This document shows positions 49,854-56,846 of a stretch of DNA of 64,000 nt, one piece after another. The DNA lies in the NCBI RefSeq assembly GCF_030689025.1, contig NZ_JAUYWA010000012.1, forward strand, positions 1 through 64,000, given 5' to 3'. The DNA is from Oceanobacter sp. 1_MG-2023 (GTDB lineage Bacteria; Pseudomonadota; Gammaproteobacteria; Pseudomonadales; Oceanobacteraceae). The stretch's first letter is position 1; each line of letters begins with the position of its first letter. The notes beneath the pieces were generated by a model. That model saw only the letters and a program-made list of their open reading frames with translations, did no database searches and was not told where the DNA came from. Both the position numbers and the translations under genes were made by a program.

Positions 49854-50143
49854 ATCAACCCCCTTCTGTTGAATGTAGTCAGAGGGTGTTTGCAGGACGC
49901 ATACCAACTAGAATTTTAAATTTTTACCTTAAAATTCAACAACTTATAATTATCGAAATACAACCGCACAGCGATTACTCAAATTGCATTGCAAAATGCG
50001 AAACCAGCCAGAGCGAATCGCAATATGCGGACGGGCAAGAACAGACAAGAATAGTCGCGCATAAACGGCTGGAGGCAACCCCAGGAGGGAGCACGAAGAT
50101 CGAACAGCAAAGTTCGGCGCCACAGACCGTAACGAGGATAAAA

Positions 50144-50219
50144 ACAGAGACAGAGACAGAGACAGAGACAGAGACAGAGACAGAGACAGAGACAGAGACA
50201 GAGACAGAGACAGAGACAG
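50144..50219. repeat. Hexanucleotide tandem repeat (ACAGAG)n
   Basis: About 12.7 perfect copies of the 6-bp unit ACAGAG (CTCTGT on the minus strand) over 76 bp. The units are identical, so slippage is expected. It lies 108 bp after the cpaB stop and upstream of the OmpA-like gene. Copy-number change would alter spacing or RNA structure rather than a reading frame. Confidence 0.95.
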
Positions 50220-50233
50220 GATAAACTCTGATC

Positions 50234-50263
50234 GGCAAGGGCAAGGGCAAGGGCAAGGGCAAG
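50234..50263. repeat. Hexanucleotide tandem repeat (GGCAAG)5
   Basis: Five perfect copies of GGCAAG, 14 bp after the (ACAGAG) array, in the same gap. A second, unrelated hexamer array side by side is unusual. Confidence 0.95.
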
Positions 50264-50327
50264 GAACAAACGCCGCTGCCCACTCACCACTCAGGCAAAA
50301 ACAGTAAAACCGGAGTCTGGCTCCGGC

Positions 50328-51059
50328 CTAGCGATGAACAATGACAGTTTTTTTCGTCAGCCCGGAATAAACATCAATCGTATGATTCTGCGGTGCTGTC
50401 GGCATCCAGACAGCCTGGGTGGCCACCTCTGCCGTCGCCGGATTATGCAGCACCAGACTGACGGTATCCGAATTATTGATCGCCGCCAGCGGATACACCT
50501 CTTCCGGCAAGATCGAAATCACCAGCGTGGTATCTCCCTGATACGACAAATGATTGCCCGATTTACCCGCACTTGCCCGCAGCGCTTTCATGGAACCGAC
50601 CATACGAATATTACTGGCCGCCTTACGCACGCCCTGGGCATTCTTGACCAGCACATCAAAACGGTCTGCAGACTGTATTTGCGAAACCGGGATGGAACCG
50701 TGGCTGACGGTCAAGGTATATAAAACACGATTATCCGCCAGTCGTTCCGATAACGTCGGGATATCCGGAGCCGCAAGCTCACCAAAATAAAAAGGCATGC
50801 CCGCTTGTTTAGCCACCTTGAGCACCTTGCCGACCACCAGACTGGCATCCAGCGCCTGTCGATCCGTTTTTTCAATTTCGCGCATCGTCAGTGTGTTTTC
50901 AGTCACCAGGGTACCGGCGGTCAAGGTCTGGTTAGCCACCAGCACCGTGTGGTAATTCATCTTGTCGATCTGACGATATCCCAGCACCGCGGTCAGCAAC
51001 GCTGAAATAGAAAATACCGTCAAACCAACAATGGCACTGCCGTTTAATCTGCGTTTCAT
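50328..51059 (-). CDS. cpaB: Pilus assembly protein CpaB/RcpC
   Basis: 243 aa from ATG 51059 after GGAGGAA. One N-terminal hydrophobic segment (about 9-28), then a SAF-like domain: VLVANQTLTAGTLVTENTLT, typical of CpaB/RcpC. The following part (SHGSIPVSQIQSADRFDVLV and TTLVISILPEEVYPL) matches the RcpC domain. It is the second gene of the operon, 68 bp after the small pilin gene. CpaB proteins are periplasmic and act in pilus biogenesis. Confidence 0.85.
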   Translation of the reverse strand: MKRRLNGSAIVGLTVFSISALLTAVLGYRQIDKMNYHTVLVANQTLTAGTLVTENTLTMREIEKTDRQALDASLVVGKVLKVAKQAGMPFYFGELAAPDIPTLSERLADNRVLYTLTVSHGSIPVSQIQSADRFDVLVKNAQGVRKAASNIRMVGSMKALRASAGKSGNHLSYQGDTTLVISILPEEVYPLAAINNSDTVSLVLHNPATAEVATQAVWMPTAPQNHTIDVYSGLTKKTVIVHR

Positions 51060-51127
51060 GATCCATTCCTCCGTAACCACTGAACGAATAAAGGTTCTGA
51101 CCCATTGGTCAGAACCTGATCAGGCGA

Positions 51128-51505
51128 TCAAGGAGCAGTCAAGGTCCCTGCAACAGCAGCAGAACTGGCACCCAGACTGGCAGCCGTTGCACCACCTTCC
51201 AGTGCGGTGGAGGTGACGAAGGTAAACTCGGTATTGTCCCCGGCAATCACATCTGGCGCGTCGCCATAAACCGACCCTTCGACAGCGGCGGTACTTTCGC
51301 CATTCACCAGACCATTAAATGCGTAGGTCTGATCCAGGCTGCCAATGGCTTCCGCAACGTCTTCCATTTCTGCTGTCAGTGCATCGCGCATGGTCACCAG
51401 ACCCACTGTCAAACCGACCACCATGGTAGTCACCAGCAGCACCAGCTCCGAGGTCATAACGAAACCACCCTGTCTGGTTTTATGCGCCGTAATTGAAGTT
51501 GTCAT
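51128..51505 (-). CDS. Small prepilin-like protein, candidate major pilin
   Basis: 125 aa, first gene of the pilus operon, with GAGGA upstream of ATG 51505. The leader is 14 residues long and basic, ending QGG, then FVMTSELVLLVTTMVVGLTV, a hydrophobic helix, and VGLVTMRDAL. The Gly-Phe junction and Glu two helical turns in fit a prepilin, but the Glu is at +6 and the motif FVxTxEL is shared with the large protein at 42433. The mature part is acidic and small (Ala, Gly, Thr, Ser rich). It is much longer than a typical Flp pilin. It is the best candidate for the major subunit. Confidence 0.72.
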   Translation of the reverse strand: MTTSITAHKTRQGGFVMTSELVLLVTTMVVGLTVGLVTMRDALTAEMEDVAEAIGSLDQTYAFNGLVNGESTAAVEGSVYGDAPDVIAGDNTEFTFVTSTALEGGATAASLGASSAAVAGTLTAP

Positions 51506-51623
51506 AATGTAATCCTCATTGCATTTTAGGTATTTTATAGGCTGTAAAAACGTTCAAGCATTTCATTGTTAACCCCTTGTTTACTCTGCTCTAGCCAGTC
51601 GTTAACCGGGGTTACATGGGTAT
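51506..51623 (-). other. 5' leader of the pilus operon
   Basis: About 110 bp between the sigma-54 site and the pilin ATG would be transcribed as leader. It contains two GTTAACC-type elements (near 51568 and 51601). No gene is visible. Confidence 0.4.
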
Positions 51624-51639
51624 TGCAGCCGTTGTGCCA
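51624..51639 (-). promoter_or_regulatory. Sigma-54 promoter of the pilus operon
   Basis: On the minus strand TGGCAC-N5-CTGCA (51639-51624) matches the sigma-54 consensus TGGCAC-N5-TTGCA at ten of eleven specified bases, with GG and GC exactly 10 nt apart. It lies 119 bp before the pilin start. With a LuxO-like sigma-54 activator encoded in the same block, it is likely the main promoter of the pilus genes. Confidence 0.75.
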
Positions 51640-51749
51640 ATTTTTGAAATACCCTTTCCAGCGGCGTATCCGGCGATACAAAAACACCATATTTGCCAGC
51701 CAAATAAACATAAAAACCCTTTATTAATGCGGGTTACAGCGATGCCGGA

Positions 51750-51765
51750 ATATTTTATAAAATAT
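51750..51765. promoter_or_regulatory. Palindrome at enhancer distance from the sigma-54 promoter
   Basis: ATATTTTATAAAATAT is a perfect 16-bp palindrome about 110 bp upstream of the -24 element, the usual distance of an upstream activator site. It does not match the vibrio LuxO box (TTGCA-N3-TGCAA). A binding site for the LuxO-like regulator is speculation. Confidence 0.35.
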
Positions 51766-51941
51766 CCTGGCCTGCACCAGAAACCCTGAATATCAGCTCA
51801 ATAACAAAACGTAATGCCTCTCAATACCTGACTTTGCCATGGCATGACGTTTTTTGATTCGCAAAATGAAAAGTAATTTGGGAATCAGAAACAGCCCAGT
51901 GCCGGAACCTCGCAGGCAACCGATCCGGAAAAGATCAACTA

Positions 51942-52001
51942 CTGTGGGTTTACACAGTGTTTTTTACTGTATATATTCACATCTACTGTACAGATAAACA
52001 G
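51942..52001 (+). promoter_or_regulatory. lexA promoter overlapped by three SOS boxes
   Basis: A sigma-70 promoter, TTTACA (51949-51954), 17 nt, TATATT (51972-51977), lies 38 bp before lexA. Two CTG-N10-CAG LexA boxes are present: CTGTGGGTTTACACAG (51942-51957) overlaps the -35, and CTGTACAGATAAACAG (51986-52001) lies past the -10. A degenerate third, CTGTATATATTCACAT (51967-51982), spans the -10. LexA autorepression is thus strongly expected. Confidence 0.85.
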
Positions 52002-52014
52002 ATATGGAAACCCT

Positions 52015-52617
52015 ATGATCAAGCTCACCGCCAGACAGCAGCAGGTACTCAACCTGATCAAATCCGCACTGGAAGAAACCGGTTTTCCACCCACTCGTGC
52101 AGAAATCGCCAAGGAACTGGGATTCAAATCCCCCAACGCCGCAGAAGAACATCTCAAGGCACTGGCACGCAAAGGCGCAATCGCCATCATGCCCGGTGCC
52201 TCCCGGGGTATCCGGATTATCGGCACGGAACCGGAAGGCCTGCCAGTCGTTGGCCGCGTGGCTGCCGGTGAGCCGATCCTTGCCCAGGAACATATCGAGG
52301 AATATTGCAGCTTGCCCGCCAATTTCTTCAAGCCAAGTGCCGATTATCTGCTGGAAGTACAAGGCGACAGCATGAAAAACGTCGGGATTTTTAATGGCGA
52401 CCTGATTGCGGTACACAAGTGTGAAAGCGCCCGTAACGGTCAGATTGTGGTGGCCCGGGTCGAAAACGAAGTCACCGTCAAACGCCTGGAAAAAAATCGT
52501 AACAAGGTGCTGTTACACGCCGAAAACGACGCCTACCGACCGATCGAAGTCGATTTGCGTCAGCAGGAATTCAATATCGAAGGTTTGTATGTCGGAGTCA
52601 TCCGCCGTAATCACTAA
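52015..52617 (+). CDS. lexA: LexA repressor
   Basis: SOS repressor and self-cleaving serine peptidase. 200 aa. The N-terminal winged HTH (about 1-65: [20 protein letters not shown] and [16 protein letters not shown]) is followed by the Ala84-Gly85 cleavage site in RVAAGEP. Catalytic Ser119 (GDSM) and Lys156 (TVKRL) are at the E. coli positions. sulA follows 57 bp downstream on the same strand. Confidence 0.98.
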   Translation: MIKLTARQQQVLNLIKSALEETGFPPTRAEIAKELGFKSPNAAEEHLKALARKGAIAIMPGASRGIRIIGTEPEGLPVVGRVAAGEPILAQEHIEEYCSLPANFFKPSADYLLEVQGDSMKNVGIFNGDLIAVHKCESARNGQIVVARVENEVTVKRLEKNRNKVLLHAENDAYRPIEVDLRQQEFNIEGLYVGVIRRNH

Positions 52618-52674
52618 TCAATCCGCCCAGACAAGACAGCCAGTATCGGTCAGTAGTCATTCACGAGGTTTTGT

Positions 52675-53118
52675 ATGCGCCAACTCAGCTTGCCAGTCGA
52701 TCGTCAGCCCGTATTGCCGTTTACGAGTATCAACCCGATAACAAGCAAGCCACACGCCTGTGGCAGCCTGACCGAAGTGATTGTCTCTGATGACAGCGCG
52801 ATCCAGCCGATGCAGCTATTACCCATGCTGGCGCATTGTAATGCCAGTGACCGCTGGCTGATGTGGCTCAGCCCGAACCGGACGCTGAACAAACGATCAC
52901 TGGCTGATATGAATCTCGACAAGGCACCGGTTATTCATATCGATCTCCAGGCAGATACCCAACAACTGTTGTGCCAACGCATTCTCAACAGTGGTAATAG
53001 TCACCTGATTATTGAATGGCAAGGGAATATCAGCCAGCGTGAACGTCGCCGCTTGCATAGTCTGGCACGGCAGAGTGGCAGCCATGTCGTACTGGTACAG
53101 GTCCGCCCAAACCTCTGA
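52675..53118 (+). CDS. sulA: SulA-like cell division inhibitor
   Basis: 147 aa. After DNA damage, SulA blocks FtsZ polymerisation. Family features are the central LTEVIVSDDSAIQPMQLLPM and ASDRWLMWLSPNRTLNKRSL, followed by HLIIEWQGNISQRERRRLHSLA. The gene lies 57 bp after lexA, the position of sulA in Pseudomonas, and shares its SOS-controlled promoter, since no separate SOS box was seen between them. GAGG precedes ATG 52675. A strong terminator follows. Confidence 0.88.
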   Translation: MRQLSLPVDRQPVLPFTSINPITSKPHACGSLTEVIVSDDSAIQPMQLLPMLAHCNASDRWLMWLSPNRTLNKRSLADMNLDKAPVIHIDLQADTQQLLCQRILNSGNSHLIIEWQGNISQRERRRLHSLARQSGSHVVLVQVRPNL

Positions 53119-53140
53119 CATACATATAACAGTCACGCAT

Positions 53141-53171
53141 AAAAAACGGGTAGCCAGGCTACCCGTTTTTT
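53141..53171. terminator. Bidirectional terminator after lexA-sulA
   Basis: AAAAAACGGGTAGCC / GGCTACCCGTTTTTT forms a 15-bp inverted repeat around a single base, with A and T tracts at each end. It lies between the convergent sulA (plus) and the small minus-strand gene at 53190 and serves both. Confidence 0.92.
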
Positions 53172-53189
53172 CATTACCCAGCGAAGCGT

Positions 53190-53438
53190 TTAATGCAGCG
53201 GATAGCTGTGTTCTTCAACATCAAAGTCATCATCCACATCCATGCCCGACAGCTCGCTGACCTTACGGACACCGGCTTCCAACATCACACGTGCAACATC
53301 CATATGGTGCTCACTCAAGCTGGCTTTGGCATCCTCTGAAAAGTGGATTCGCATTAATGCATCACCGTCTTGCTCATCGGCCCGACGTAATGCAACATCC
53401 CCATTGGAAAGCTCAATAATCTCGAAAAAGCGTGCCAT
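53190..53438 (-). CDS. Small conserved acidic protein (82 aa)
   Basis: Starts MARFFEIIELSNGDVALRRA and contains IHFSEDAKASL and LEAGVRKVSELSG, ending in the acidic DVDDDFDVEEH. No signal peptide, so cytoplasmic. It resembles the short gene of unknown function that follows sulA in Pseudomonas. The start at 53438 is chosen by family N-terminus; an in-frame ATG four codons upstream exists. Function unknown. Confidence 0.75.
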   Translation of the reverse strand: MARFFEIIELSNGDVALRRADEQDGDALMRIHFSEDAKASLSEHHMDVARVMLEAGVRKVSELSGMDVDDDFDVEEHSYPLH

Positions 53439-53505
53439 ATATCGTCTCATAAAAAGTGACTGATCAGTCTAACACAGATGCGACAAACACACGCAGGGCA
53501 GAATT

Positions 53506-53988
53506 TCAGGATTCGCGCTGATTGGCTCGTTGCTCATCGATAAGCTGATGAAAGCAGGCCAGCCAACCGGACACATCCTCTCCATCCCCCGACACCGGAT
53601 CGTCGGCCGTCGAGGTAATCAGGCGCGTCGCCAACATTGGCTCCACGCCTGATAGCGCTGGCCAACCCAGCTGCTCCACCGCTTGCAAAAAACGGTAAAA
53701 CCAGCTGAACACGTCTTCGGACAACGCCTGCCACTGGCGCATATCACCCGTCACCAGAGACGTTTGCTGCAACAATTGTGGCAGCGATTCCACTCGGCTG
53801 TTCACACCGGCTGCCTGTGCCAACTCATTCAGATAACACCGATAAGCGGCCAGCAGCTGCAACAGCGCTGCATCATTTAACCCCTGAGTCAAAGCCTGAC
53901 CCTGGTTCGCCTCCGCGGCTGCAGGTAATTGCTCCAGCAGCAGCCGGCATTGATACAGGCGCTGATTGGTCTGGCCAACCCAGTTCAT
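53506..53988 (-). CDS. Conserved protein, DUF6586-like
   Basis: 160 aa, helical, no signal peptide or membrane segment. NQRLYQCRLLLEQLP, LLQLLAAYRCYLNELAQAAG and a variable C-terminus match the small protein at the same place near lexA/sulA in Pseudomonas. ATG at 53988 or GTG at 53997 could start it; no good ribosome site is visible for either. It follows yfaZ by a few bases. Function unknown. Confidence 0.65.
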   Translation of the reverse strand: MNWVGQTNQRLYQCRLLLEQLPAAAEANQGQALTQGLNDAALLQLLAAYRCYLNELAQAAGVNSRVESLPQLLQQTSLVTGDMRQWQALSEDVFSWFYRFLQAVEQLGWPALSGVEPMLATRLITSTADDPVSGDGEDVSGWLACFHQLIDEQRANQRES

Positions 53989-54000
53989 GGCGGCCACGGA

Positions 54001-54576
54001 TCAGAAGTCCAGTGTCAGGCCCAAATGCCAGCCATCACCCAACTTGTAGCGTTCATCCATATGTTCGACGCGGATACCATTATAACGATAACCAGCATAG
54101 ACACGGGCGGAAGGAATCACCGCATACTGGGCACGAAAATCACTGTTGATCAGGTTTTCGGCATCACCAAAAGAGACAACCGCAGGCGCATAATAGGCGT
54201 AAGCGGCGAAACTGACATCCGGATGAGTTGGAATGGCAGCACGGAAAAAGCCACCAACACCCAGAGCTGCGCCATCGTAGTGATCACTTTCAAAAGCAAA
54301 GGCCTTGGCACCCACTCCGATATACAGATTACCGTGCGGCTTGCGCAAATCGACAACATGTACACCGGCACCCAGCATATTACCATCGTCCATATCGTGC
54401 AGGGCCGACAGGTTCATATGCAAGCCTGAGCTTGCCTGCGTACCATCATAAGCAATACGGACAGCATCATTGGCGAGACTGAGATCCAGAGCGCCACCCG
54501 CCTGGGCACTCATTGCCAGGCATGACAGTGCAGAAGCAGCCATAACCCGACGAACAGCCAGAGTCATTCCTTTCAT
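54001..54576 (-). CDS. YfaZ-family outer membrane protein
   Basis: 191 aa. Signal peptide (VMAASALSCLAMSAQA), then alternating amphipathic beta segments (GALDLSLANDAVRIAYD, GNLYIGVGAKAFAFES, ARVYAGYRYNGIRVEH) ending GWHLGLTLDF with the aromatic terminal residue of an outer-membrane barrel. YfaZ-type proteins are small porin-like barrels of unclear role. The start at 54576 follows GGGGGAA. A GC-rich hairpin lies 22 bp upstream. Confidence 0.8.
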   Translation of the reverse strand: MKGMTLAVRRVMAASALSCLAMSAQAGGALDLSLANDAVRIAYDGTQASSGLHMNLSALHDMDDGNMLGAGVHVVDLRKPHGNLYIGVGAKAFAFESDHYDGAALGVGGFFRAAIPTHPDVSFAAYAYYAPAVVSFGDAENLINSDFRAQYAVIPSARVYAGYRYNGIRVEHMDERYKLGDGWHLGLTLDF

Positions 54577-54597
54577 AATTCCCCCAAAAACAGTAAA

Positions 54598-54624
54598 CCC
54601 CGGCCAGCAGAACTGCGGCCGGGG
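54598..54624 (-). other. GC-rich hairpin just upstream of yfaZ-like gene
   Basis: An 8-bp stem CCCCGGCC/GGCCGGGG with an 11-nt loop is followed on the minus strand by TTTACTGTTTTT and then the yfaZ-like ribosome site. It is 121 bp after the htpG stop. It may terminate htpG or act as an attenuator in the yfaZ leader. Confidence 0.55.
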
Positions 54625-54745
54625 CATCAAATAACAAGTGCGGGCATATTAGCAGTGCCCGGCAATCGGTAACATGCACAGATTACAAAAACTGACGCTA
54701 ATTTGAAGCAGTTCGCCACCCGCCAACACGGGTGGCGCACGCGCT

Positions 54746-56650
54746 TTACTTCATCAGATCCAGCAGCAGTTTGTTCAGTTTACCTACGTATTCCGCCGGA
54801 TTTTTCAACTGGCTGCCTTCGGCCAACTGCGCCTGGGCATGGATCAGACCAGCCAGTTCAGCAAAACGGTCTTCATCCTGTTCATGATCCAGACGCTCGA
54901 TCAGCGGATGCGTCGGGTTGATTTCCAGCGTAATCTCCGGCTCTGGCATCGACTGACCAGCGGCTTCCAGCATGCGCCGCATATGGCCACCCATATCAAA
55001 CTGGCCGACCACCAGACAGGCGGGAGAATCGGTCAACCGTGAGGTGACTCGTACATCCTTGACATCCGGCAGTACTTTTTCCAACCGCTCAGTCAGGCTT
55101 TTATGGCTTTCCTGCAGGGTTTCCTGTTGTTTCTTTTCATCTTCATCAGCGAGTTCATCAAGGTCCAGCTCACCTTTGGTGATGTCCTGGAATGACTTGC
55201 CATCAAAGGCATTCAGATGACCAATCATCCACTCATCCACACGATCGGTCAGCAACAGGACTTCGATACCTTTTTTGCGAAAATATTCGATGTGTGGGCT
55301 ACCCATGGCAGCCGCGTGGGATTCGGCGGTGATGTAGTAGATTTTTGTCTGGCCTTCATGCATACGCGCGACATAATCCGCCAGGCTAACGGTCTGGGCT
55401 TCGCCTTCGCTGGTCGAAGTGGCAAAGCGGAACAAGGCGGCAATTTTTTCCTTGTTGCCATTGTCTTCCGCTGGGCCTTCTTTTAATACGTCACCAAATT
55501 CGTTCCAGAAGGTCTGGTATTTTTCGCTGTCGTTTTTCGCCAGTTTGGTCAAGGTATCGAGGATACGTTTGACCAGTGCCGAACGCATGCTGTCGACCTG
55601 CTTGTCTTGTTGCAGGATCTCACGAGAGACGTTCAGTGACAGGTCGTTGGAGTCCAGCACCCCTTTTACAAAACGCAGGTACAGCGGCAGGAACTGCTCG
55701 GCATCGTCCATAATAAAGACGCGTTGCACATACAGCTTCAGGCCCCGGGCACTGTCGCGGTTCCACATGTCGAACGGTGCCTTGGAGGGAATATACAGCA
55801 GGCTGGTGTAATCCAGTTTGCCTTCCACCCTGTTGTGCATCCAGGTCAGTGGCTCATTCCAGTCATGGGAAATATGCTTGTAGAACTCCTGATACTCTTC
55901 ATCCGTCAATTCTGAACGGGAGCGGGTCCACATGGCTTTGGCCTGGTTAACCGCTTCAGGTGCCTTGCTGGCTTCGCTGTCTTCAGCCTCGTCATCGGCA
56001 CTGATTTCTGGTGGCAAGAAAACCGGTACCGCAATATGGTCAGAATACTTTTTGATCAGTGAGCGCAGACGGTAGTTATCAGCAAACTCAGCTTCATCGG
56101 CTTTCAGATGCAGGATGATTTTTGTACCGCGTTCAGGCTTATCGATTGGCTCCAGCGAGAAATCGCCTTCACCGGCGGATTCCCACCGAACCCCCTGGTC
56201 CGCTGCTTCTCCGGCACGACGGGTTTCCACCACGACATTGTCGGCCACAATAAAGGCAGAGTAGAAACCGACACCAAACTGGCCGATCAGCTGGGAATCC
56301 TGTTTTTGATCACCAGTCAGGTTGCCAAGAAACTCGGCAGTACCTGATTTGGCAATGGTACCCAGATGATTGATAACATCATCCCGGTTCATACCAATGC
56401 CGTTATCGGTAATGGTCAGGGTGCGCGCATCGGCATCAAAATCGATATGCACCGCCAGTTCACTCTGGCCTTCAAACAGAGCGTCGTTTTGTAACGCTTC
56501 AAAACGCAATTTGTCGCAAGCATCCGACGCATTGGAAATCAATTCACGCAGGAAAATTTCCTTGTTGGAATACAAGGAGTGAATCATCAAATGCAACAGT
56601 TGTTTTACTTCGGTTTTAAAACCAAGCGTTTCTTTGCTAGCTACGGTCAT
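54746..56650 (-). CDS. htpG: Chaperone HtpG (Hsp90 family)
   Basis: 634 aa ATP-dependent chaperone, cytoplasmic. The N-terminal GHKL ATPase has [35 protein letters not shown] and [15 protein letters not shown]. The middle domain contains [17 protein letters not shown] and [11 protein letters not shown]. The start at 56650 ([11 protein letters not shown]) follows AGGAG. Upstream in-frame codons to 56716 are not family-like. A perfect hairpin sits just before the ribosome site. Confidence 0.97.
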   Translation of the reverse strand: MTVASKETLGFKTEVKQLLHLMIHSLYSNKEIFLRELISNASDACDKLRFEALQNDALFEGQSELAVHIDFDADARTLTITDNGIGMNRDDVINHLGTIAKSGTAEFLGNLTGDQKQDSQLIGQFGVGFYSAFIVADNVVVETRRAGEAADQGVRWESAGEGDFSLEPIDKPERGTKIILHLKADEAEFADNYRLRSLIKKYSDHIAVPVFLPPEISADDEAEDSEASKAPEAVNQAKAMWTRSRSELTDEEYQEFYKHISHDWNEPLTWMHNRVEGKLDYTSLLYIPSKAPFDMWNRDSARGLKLYVQRVFIMDDAEQFLPLYLRFVKGVLDSNDLSLNVSREILQQDKQVDSMRSALVKRILDTLTKLAKNDSEKYQTFWNEFGDVLKEGPAEDNGNKEKIAALFRFATSTSEGEAQTVSLADYVARMHEGQTKIYYITAESHAAAMGSPHIEYFRKKGIEVLLLTDRVDEWMIGHLNAFDGKSFQDITKGELDLDELADEDEKKQQETLQESHKSLTERLEKVLPDVKDVRVTSRLTDSPACLVVGQFDMGGHMRRMLEAAGQSMPEPEITLEINPTHPLIERLDHEQDEDRFAELAGLIHAQAQLAEGSQLKNPAEYVGKLNKLLLDLMK

Positions 56651-56666
56651 GCCTGTCTCCTGTCTC

Positions 56667-56685
56667 AGTACACCCGCGGTGTACT
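56667..56685 (-). promoter_or_regulatory. Perfect hairpin upstream of the htpG ribosome site
   Basis: AGTACACC-CGC-GGTGTACT is an 8-bp inverted repeat with a 3-nt centre. On the minus-strand RNA it ends 17 nt before the htpG ATG, immediately ahead of GAGACAGGAGACAGG. It could be a repressor operator or an RNA structure. It is not a CIRCE element. Confidence 0.5.
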
Positions 56686-56699
56686 CCGTTACCTGTATC

Positions 56700-56735
56700 A
56701 AAAAACCGGCGACCACTCACAATACGGGTGGTCGC
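56700..56735 (-). terminator. Terminator of the thiamine operon
   Basis: An 8-bp stem GCGACCAC/GTGGTCGC with an 11-nt loop (56709-56735) is followed on the minus strand by CGGTTTTTTG. It lies 112 bp after the thiDE stop and 50 bp before htpG. Confidence 0.8.
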
Positions 56736-56846
56736 TACATGTCATGGCTACAAGGTGGGGACAGCCCATCGCTTTTCAAGCCCAAAGAGACATCTATCAA
56801 CGCCAGTGTCAGAAAATACCATGCCAACAGGCGATATACAGGCAGT

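Larger units (their letters stand above)
49854..50327. other. Intergenic gap with hexanucleotide repeats inside the pilus operon
   Basis: 474 bp without a convincing gene between cpaB and the OmpA-like gene. The AT-rich part (49908-49975) could hold an internal minus-strand promoter: TTGTTG-N17-TTAAAA. A TTGCA-T-TGCAA palindrome is at 49984-49994, and two hexamer repeats follow at 50144 and 50234. Open frames across the repeats encode only Val-Ser or Leu-Cys repeats and are rejected. Confidence 0.6.

Noticed and set aside
50144-50263. CRISPR array
   Set aside because: The repeats are 6-bp tandem units without spacers, and there are no cas genes.
49975-50290. Minus-strand open frames of about 100 aa across the hexamer repeats
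   Set aside because: They encode only Val-Ser, Leu-Cys or Leu-Pro repeats generated by the hexamers, with no ribosome site or family resemblance.
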